In this document: positions 1 to 2,882 of the stretch, piece by piece
How positions within the stretch are numbered: the stretch's first letter is position 1
Layout: every line of letters starts with the position of its first letter
NCBI GenBank assembly: GCA_035259145.1
Contig: DATFWQ010000035.1
Span: forward strand, 1 to 6,871
Length of the DNA stretch: 6,871 nt
Direction of reading: 5' to 3'
From: CF-161 sp035259145
GTDB lineage: Bacteria > Chloroflexota > Dormibacteria > Dormibacterales > Dormibacteraceae
The notes under the pieces: generated by a model
Seen by the model: only the letters and a program-made list of their open reading frames with translations
The model's database searches: none
What the model was told of the DNA's origin: nothing
Program-made: the position numbers and the translations under genes

Positions 1-2
1 TT

Positions 3-290
3 CAGGGCACGACCATGAAGAGCCGGACGTTCCTGCACGTGGCGACCAATCAAAGCATCATCAAGGCCGGCGGCGGCACCGCCAACACGGCGTTTCTGGC
101 CACGAGCGGCAATCCTCCCGGAGGCAACGCCAAGGCCACGCGAGCCGAGGCGACGTTCTGGATCGAGACGATCGCCGGCACCGGGGGCCACCCGGACAAG
201 CACCAGCTGCAGTACACGCAGCTGGTGATGCTCGACTTCAACAACATCCACTGGCCGCACGTCACCGTCGGCACGCTCGTCAAGCAGTAG
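3..290 (+). CDS. Unrecognised protein, C-terminal part (5' end probably outside the window)
   Basis: The reading frame is open from base 3 to the TAG at 288-290 and has no stop before the window edge, so this may be the last 95 residues of a longer protein. A start at ATG 15 is possible: AGGG at 4-7 sits 7 bases upstream, giving 91 residues. The protein starts with polar beta-like stretches and a Gly-rich patch (KAGGGTAN), and ends with FWIETI, LQYTQLVMLDFN and WPHVTVGTL. This alternation of aromatic and hydrophobic residues fits a small beta-sandwich C-terminal domain. I see no signal peptide, transmembrane segment or catalytic motif. It resembles C-termini of actinobacterial hypothetical proteins, but I cannot name the family or a function. 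A strong hairpin follows 28 bases after the stop, which supports this being the true 3' end of a transcription unit. Confidence 0.6.
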   Translation, partial: QGTTMKSRTFLHVATNQSIIKAGGGTANTAFLATSGNPPGGNAKATRAEATFWIETIAGTGGHPDKHQLQYTQLVMLDFNNIHWPHVTVGTLVKQ

Positions 291-317
291 GCCGCCGACA
301 CCCACCGCCTCACCCCA

Positions 318-340
318 ACCGGGCGATGGCGCCGCCCGGT
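318..340 (+). terminator. Rho-independent-like hairpin after the first gene
   Basis: There is a perfect 8-bp inverted repeat, ACCGGGCG at 318-325 and CGCCCGGT at 333-340, with a 7-base loop. It begins 28 bases after the stop of the upstream gene and ends 55 bases before the next start. No T-tract follows, which is common for actinobacterial terminators. The role as terminator is inferred from position and stem strength. Confidence 0.6.
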
Positions 341-382
341 ACGACGGCGACGCTGCATCCCATATGACCTGCAGCGAACGAG

Positions 383-389
383 AGAGGAG
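383..389 (+). promoter_or_regulatory. Ribosome-binding site for the 396 start
   Basis: AGAGGAG lies 6 bases before the ATG at 396. This near-consensus Shine-Dalgarno site shows that 396 is a genuine former start codon, even though the gene behind it is broken. Confidence 0.75.
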
Positions 390-395
390 CAGCCG

Positions 396-572
396 ATGAA
401 CACGCCCGACACCGTAATGGCCCTCGCGGCGTCCTACCCGGACGAGGCTTCCGCCGAGGCGGACAATGAGGCCGTGAAGGCCCTGTACCACGAGATCAGG
501 ACGTCGCATGACTTCGATGCGGCCGTCATCTCCCGTGACGAGGACGGCAAGGTGCACGTCGTCAAGAAGCAC
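396..572 (+). pseudogene. DUF1269-type protein, N-terminal fragment
   Basis: The first 59 residues start MNTPDTVMALAASYPDEA, continue through EAVKALYHEI and HDFDAAVISRDEDGK, and end VKKH. This looks like the N-terminal domain of the actinobacterial DUF1269/COG4803 family, small proteins with a soluble ferredoxin-like N-domain followed by glycine-rich membrane helices. In that family the KKH region normally leads into the Gly/Ala hydrophobic segment. Here it is missing: after 572 the frame changes to low-complexity Ser/Thr sequence and stops at TAG 699-701, giving 101 residues in all. The good ribosome-binding site suggests it may still be translated as a truncated product. The function of the intact family is not well established. 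The family name is given from memory of the motif pattern, not from a search. Confidence 0.6.
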
Positions 573-574
573 GC

Positions 575-825
575 GTCAGCGAGTTCTGGGGTGATGCGAT
601 CACCTCCTACGAATCGGTCTACCTTGTCGCCTGCGACCGGATCCCGGCCCTCATTAGGCTCCTGGGCGGCCACGACGGCGACGACGTGCTCGCCCTCCTA
701 GCCGCTGCCACCAGCGCCCGGGCGGGCAGATCAGCGACATCCTCAACCGCCTCGACGTGACTGACAGCACACTTCAGCAACTGGCACAGCTAACCGGAAA
801 CAAACCATCGCGGCGGCCGCAGTAA
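575..825 (+). pseudogene. Frameshifted C-terminal remnant of an unrecognised protein
   Basis: Two consecutive reading frames look like one protein. From 575 the frame reads VSEFWGDAITSYESVY, then ACDRIPALIRLLGG and DDVLALLAA, up to about 706. From 709 a different frame continues HQRPGGQISDILNRLDV and ends in NKPSRRPQ before TAA 823-825. Adding one base near 707-708 would join them. The joined piece has a hydrophobic helix rich in Leu/Ile (IPALIRLL), an acidic turn (GHDGDD) and a second helix (LALLAA). No start codon or ribosome-binding site belongs to it, because its 5' end is replaced by the DUF1269-type fragment. I do not recognise the family. The missing base could be real decay or a sequencing error. 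Confidence 0.55.
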
Positions 826-839
826 CGCCGCGGGCCCGG

Positions 840-1041
840 TCAGCCGGGGTGCTCGGTGTGGCGCAGATCCAGCTCCGCGCACCATGAGCACAGATAAAAG
901 TGGGCGCCAAGCCAGGGGGGCGACCCTGGCCACCACGACCACGTCCGTGCCGGGATCCCCCGCTGGCTGCCCGCACGCCGGGCACCTGATGTCGGTGGCC
1001 ATGACCTGGGCTGCCTGATAGCAGAAGTCGCACAGCAGCAT
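840..1041 (-). pseudogene. Small triple-CxxC zinc-ribbon-like protein, frameshifted
   Basis: From ATG at 1041 the minus strand reads MLLCDFCYQAAQ, then RCPACGQ, then DVVVVARVAP. After the six-base C run (G run at 915-920 on the given strand) the sensible reading moves to another frame: WLGAHFYLCSWCAEL and RHTEHPG, with the stop at 842-840. Dropping one C restores a 66-residue protein with CxxC pairs at residues 4/7, 20/23 and 51/54. That pattern suggests a zinc-ribbon or small metal-binding protein, although a fourth pair is absent. Without repair, the frame from 1041 runs on as Arg/Pro-rich sequence. No good ribosome-binding site precedes the ATG, and the gene abuts the PPOX fragment, so the native start may be lost. 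It converges with the remnant ending at 825, only 14 bases away. Function unknown. Confidence 0.5.
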
Positions 1042-1048
1042 GGCGGGG

Positions 1049-1211
1049 CGCGTAGCGATCCGGGTGCCGCGTGGTCGATACGTAAAACCGGTGGCCGTCC
1101 CAGTAGAACCAGTTTGGGGCTCAGGTGCGGGGTCCCGTCGCGGCGGATCCCGGCGACAACGATGTTGCGCGGCTCAGCGAGGAACGCCTCGATCTTGCCG
1201 GTTGATGCCAT
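1049..1211 (-). pseudogene. PPOX-class (F420/FMN-dependent-type) oxidoreductase, N-terminal fragment, frameshifted
   Basis: From ATG at 1211 the minus strand encodes MASTGKIEAFLAEPR, then NIVVAGIRRDGTPHLSP. After one surplus A (AAA at 1113-1115 on the given strand) another frame continues NWFYWDGHRFYVSTTR and ends near HPDRYA. The repaired 54 residues match the opening beta-strands of the pyridoxamine 5'-phosphate oxidase-like split beta-barrel family, including the typical 'rxDGxPHLxPxWFxWDG' and 'STTR' motifs; actinobacterial members are often F420-dependent. A family member is usually about 130-150 residues, so the cofactor-binding C-terminal part is missing. GGAGGTGAGG lies roughly 15-25 bases before the ATG, a plausible though distant ribosome-binding site. 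The break near 1049 leads straight into the zinc-ribbon remnant. Confidence 0.7.
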
Positions 1212-1284
1212 GTGATCACGGTATCGGGCCTCACCTCCAAGCCCTGATGACCATGCCTGAACCACACCCAGAGCGGCATAGACC

Positions 1285-1307
1285 GTATGCGCTCGGGGTG
1301 CGCATAC
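1285..1307 (-). terminator. Perfect inverted repeat downstream of the methyltransferase gene
   Basis: GTATGCGC (1285-1292) and GCGCATAC (1300-1307) form a perfect 8-bp stem around a 7-base loop. It lies 42 bases past the methyltransferase stop and 74 bases before the PPOX-fragment start, both genes being on the minus strand. A terminator for the methyltransferase is the simplest reading, but there is no T-tract. An operator for the downstream gene is an alternative. Confidence 0.45.
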
Positions 1308-1348
1308 AGGCGGGTGATCGATCCGGTGGCTGCGGTTTGAACCTCGCG

Positions 1349-1990
1349 TTACCGCACTAGACCAACAACGTCCCAGTCCCGGGCGTGCCGCCGGAATGCG
1401 ACAGTCATGCCCTCGGACTCCGCGGCGCGGACCATGCCCTGCGGCGGGTGGATGAAGGTCCGGAAGTCATTGCGAGTGAACCATCGGTAGAGGTTCTCGG
1501 TGCCGAACTGGGCGCGGTTGATGGCGTTGACTGCCGGGTGGCTGTAGGCCAGGGTCTTGCGGGCGTGGTCGGCCGCGGCTGTGAGCAGGGCACCATAGTC
1601 GGGATAGCAGCACACGACGCGGTGCAGTATGACGACATCCGCAGGCTCGACCTCGTCGGGCGCCTGTGCGATGTCGAGGAATCGGCGTGTGACCTGGTCC
1701 GTCATCTCAGCCTCGTCGAGCAGGCGGGCCGCCTCGGCCTCGTAGTTCTGTGAGATCTCCAGGTTGGTCACATGTGAGGCGCCCCGGCGAAGCAGCTCGA
1801 CCTGGAGTTGCCCAACGCCACCGCCAATCTCCAGGACCGTAGCGCGCTCAATCCCCCGCGAGGCGACGAAGTCGGCAATCCCCTGCGCCGCCGGGGTCAG
1901 GCCCCGCCGTTGATAGCGCTTCGTCTGACGTCGCGCGAAGCGGCCGGAGAAGACCGACTGATAATCGTCCGGATCGCAGCACTCGGGCAC
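1349..1990 (-). CDS. Class I SAM-dependent methyltransferase
   Basis: This is a 213-residue protein read from GTG 1990 to TAA 1351-1349. I chose GTG because AGGGAG lies 11 bases upstream and because family members begin near the Cys-Cys segment (PECCDPDDYQSVF). The region before it, although open much further upstream, looks non-coding in this frame. The SAM-binding motif I is VLEIGGGVGQLQ (residues 52-63). An acidic residue after strand 2 is Glu78 (NLEIS), the FLDIA segment carries Asp106, and the conserved HRVVCCYPDY follows at 123-132. The C-terminal half (SHP, FRTFIHPP, residues about 150-185) matches actinobacterial methyltransferases loosely related to Mg-protoporphyrin O-methyltransferase. 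Substrate unknown; the protein should be cytosolic. No frameshift or missing motif is seen, so it appears functional. It is the only complete gene between 300 and 2260, and a short reading frame ends just upstream of it. Confidence 0.85.
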   Translation of the reverse strand: MPECCDPDDYQSVFSGRFARRQTKRYQRRGLTPAAQGIADFVASRGIERATVLEIGGGVGQLQVELLRRGASHVTNLEISQNYEAEAARLLDEAEMTDQVTRRFLDIAQAPDEVEPADVVILHRVVCCYPDYGALLTAAADHARKTLAYSHPAVNAINRAQFGTENLYRWFTRNDFRTFIHPPQGMVRAAESEGMTVAFRRHARDWDVVGLVR

Positions 1991-1994
1991 GGGG

Positions 1995-2099
1995 TCAGTA
2001 TCTCCCTGTGACGCAGCGGATAAGCATGTCCAGCATGACCGCCATCGGTGCACTTCGCGGCAATTGCGGATGTTCTTCTTGGAGTATGACGCCGCATAG
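1995..2099 (-). pseudogene. Short frame abutting the methyltransferase start, probably the tail of a lost gene
   Basis: On the minus strand a 34-codon stretch reads LCGVILQEEHPQLPR, then SAPMAVMLDMLIRC and VTGRY, with TGA at 1997-1995. The stop lies 4 bases before the methyltransferase GTG, and the methyltransferase ribosome-binding site (AGGGAG) is inside the last codons. This is the usual layout of translationally coupled operon genes. The frame has an in-frame stop directly upstream (2102-2100) and no ATG/GTG start until MAVMLDML, so either a larger gene lost its 5' part or this is a 16-residue leader peptide. The helical, amphipathic composition resembles a real C-terminus, but I do not recognise the family. 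Confidence 0.35.
2001..2006 (-). promoter_or_regulatory. Ribosome-binding site deciding the methyltransferase start
   Basis: AGGGAG on the minus strand lies 11 bases before GTG 1990. It supports this start over the upstream in-frame ATG at 2131, which lacks a comparable site and would add about 47 residues with no family-like sequence. Confidence 0.5.
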
Positions 2100-2137
2100 T
2101 CATGCAGGGTGGCGGCGGGCGGTGCGATCATGTGCGT

Positions 2138-2203
2138 GTGCCAGATGACACCCTTTCCTGGGCCGAGGTCGCCGCGCGCCTGGCTCCGGCGCGCAACTAT
2201 TGG
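2138..2203 (+). pseudogene. PPOX-family protein, N-terminal fragment cut off by the IS3 element
   Basis: From GTG 2138 (GTG 2132 is also possible) the plus strand reads PDDTLSWAEVAARLAP followed by ARNYW. The pattern 'L..a.v..rL..ARNYW', which in family members continues with an 'atvrpDGrPH' strand, is typical of the N-terminal helix and first strand of pyridoxamine-phosphate-oxidase-like proteins. After NYW the similarity stops, and the sequence becomes the left end of an IS3-family element. The start region has only a weak ribosome-binding site. No matching C-terminal half is found on the other side of the element, because the IS right end and its flank are missing. It is a different gene from the minus-strand PPOX fragment at 1049-1211, since the N-terminal sequences differ. 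Confidence 0.5.
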
Positions 2204-2219
2204 GCCTGGCCCGCTTTGA

Positions 2220-2261
2220 CGGACATCCATCATCAGGGGCTCGCCCCCGGAAGGATGTCCG
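2220..2261 (+). promoter_or_regulatory. Hairpin covering the orfA ribosome-binding site
   Basis: CGGACATCC (2220-2228) pairs perfectly with GGATGTCCG (2253-2261), and a GGGG/CCCC pair (2236-2239 with 2244-2247) lies inside. The orfA ribosome-binding site, AAGGA at 2251-2255, is partly within the right arm, and the ATG follows at 2265. Folding would hide the site in transcripts reading in from outside. IS elements often limit transposase translation this way; the function here is inferred. Confidence 0.5.
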
Positions 2262-2264
2262 GCC

Positions 2265-2579
2265 ATGGAGAGCATGGGGAGGAAGAAGCCCCGGCCGCGC
2301 CGCTCGTTCACGCCGGAGTTCAAGGCCGAGCTCGTGGAGTTGTGCCAGCGCGGGGACCGGTCGCTGGGCCAGGTTGCCCGGGACCTTGACCTGACCGAAA
2401 CCGCGGTGGAGGAGTGGGTCAAGCAGGCAGAACGCGACGCCGGGACCCGCCACGACGGCGGCCTGACCAGCGCTGAACGCCAGGAACTGGCGGAGCTGCG
2501 CCGGGAGAACCGGCGGCTGCGGGAGGATGTGGGGATCCTCAAGCGGGCGACGGCTTTCTTCGCCAAGGAGACCCGGTGA
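2265..2579 (+). CDS. IS3-family transposase OrfA (helix-turn-helix subunit)
   Basis: This is a complete 104-residue OrfA from ATG 2265 to TGA 2577-2579, preceded by AAGGA 9 bases upstream. Residues about 10-56 form the HTH_Tnp_1 domain (RRSFTPEFKAELVEL, SLGQVARDLDL, AVEEWVKQAE), which binds the terminal repeats of the element. Residues about 67-100 form the heptad leucine zipper (ELAELRRENRRLRED then ILKRATAFFAKE) used for dimerisation and for contact with OrfB. Length and both motifs are normal for the family. The stop overlaps the OrfB GTG by the GTGA arrangement, so the subunits were probably made by coupled translation or frameshifting. With OrfB destroyed, the protein could at most bind IS ends or interfere with related copies elsewhere in the genome. 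Confidence 0.93.
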   Translation: MESMGRKKPRPRRSFTPEFKAELVELCQRGDRSLGQVARDLDLTETAVEEWVKQAERDAGTRHDGGLTSAERQELAELRRENRRLREDVGILKRATAFFAKETR

Positions 2580-2674
2580 ACTGCTACCCGTTCATCGAGG
2601 CGGAGAAGGCTGGCAGGCGCAACGTCGCCCGGGCGCACGCCGCCGCGTCTGCCCCGCGTCAGGACACGATCTGA
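2576..2674 (+). pseudogene. IS3-family transposase OrfB, N-terminal remnant
   Basis: GTG 2576 overlaps the OrfA stop. The frame reads NCYPFIEAEKAGRRNVARA, the usual start of actinobacterial IS3 OrfB, and then changes to HAAASAPRQDTI with TGA at 2672-2674. Family members continue from this point with a 'c.lL.vsr.a.Y' helix and the rve integrase domain, all of which is missing. A normal OrfB is about 280-300 residues and this is 32. The change at about codon 22 marks a deletion or rearrangement breakpoint rather than a simple frameshift, since no other frame resumes the OrfB sequence. Confidence 0.8.
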
Positions 2675-2860
2675 TCCGACGAGCGAAGCATGTGCGGTAC
2701 CAGAACTCGCCGCGAGCCACCGACCTGCGACGAGCCGCAGCGAAGAGCGCGATCAACGGCGGGCCGCGGCGCTGACCCTGAAGCGGGGAGGGTCACGCAG
2801 GTGCGTCGGTGGCGGGACCGCGAGAAGGCGATGCCCGGCGTCCGGAGTTCCTCCGCGGCC
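2675..2860. other. Region without a recognisable gene
   Basis: Between the OrfB remnant and the hairpin after the LuxR-family gene both strands have short open frames, but they are Arg/Ser/Pro-rich and lack ribosome-binding sites or recognisable motifs. No second IS end, tRNA or clear repeat is visible. It probably holds decayed flank left by the deletion that removed the right side of the IS. Confidence 0.5.
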
Positions 2861-2881
2861 CGACGGAGAGTCACGCCGTCG
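2861..2881 (-). terminator. Hairpin just after the LAL regulator gene
   Basis: CGACGG (2861-2866) and CCGTCG (2876-2881) form a 6-bp GC-rich stem with a 9-base loop, starting one base past the regulator stop codon on the minus strand. A smaller CGGAG/CTCCG stem lies next to it. Position supports transcription termination; there is no T-tract. Confidence 0.45.
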
Positions 2882-2882
2882 A

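Larger units (their letters stand above)
2201..2645 (+). mobile_element. Truncated IS3-family insertion sequence (left part)
   Basis: The left boundary is inferred at about 2201, where the PPOX similarity ends and a GC-rich non-coding leader (TGGGCCTGGCCC) begins. The element contains a hairpin leader, complete orfA and the first ~22 codons of orfB. About 800-900 bases of orfB, including the DDE catalytic core, and the right terminal repeat are absent, so the element cannot encode its own transposase. No direct target repeats can be defined. The right break at about 2640-2645 is placed where the OrfB sequence stops looking like the family. Confidence 0.75.

Noticed and set aside
50..412. A 120-residue minus-strand frame across the first gene
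   Set aside because: It is Arg/Val/Pro-rich, crosses the hairpin at 318-340 and overlaps the better-supported plus-strand gene.
1212..1219. GTGATCAC palindrome next to the PPOX-fragment start
   Set aside because: An 8-bp palindrome is expected by chance in a window of this size, and it lies within what would be the leader of a broken gene.
1991..2638. Long upstream extension of the methyltransferase frame (to 429 residues)
   Set aside because: The extension runs antisense through the IS3 orfA and the PPOX fragment. It is Arg/Ser-rich, lacks family motifs, and a GTG with a ribosome-binding site lies exactly where the family begins.
1903..2765. Similar GC-rich stretches near 1905-1925 and 2740-2765 in opposite orientation (about CCGCCGTTGAT)
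   Set aside because: The match is short and imperfect. One copy is coding sequence of the methyltransferase, so this is likely chance at high GC, not an IS terminal repeat.
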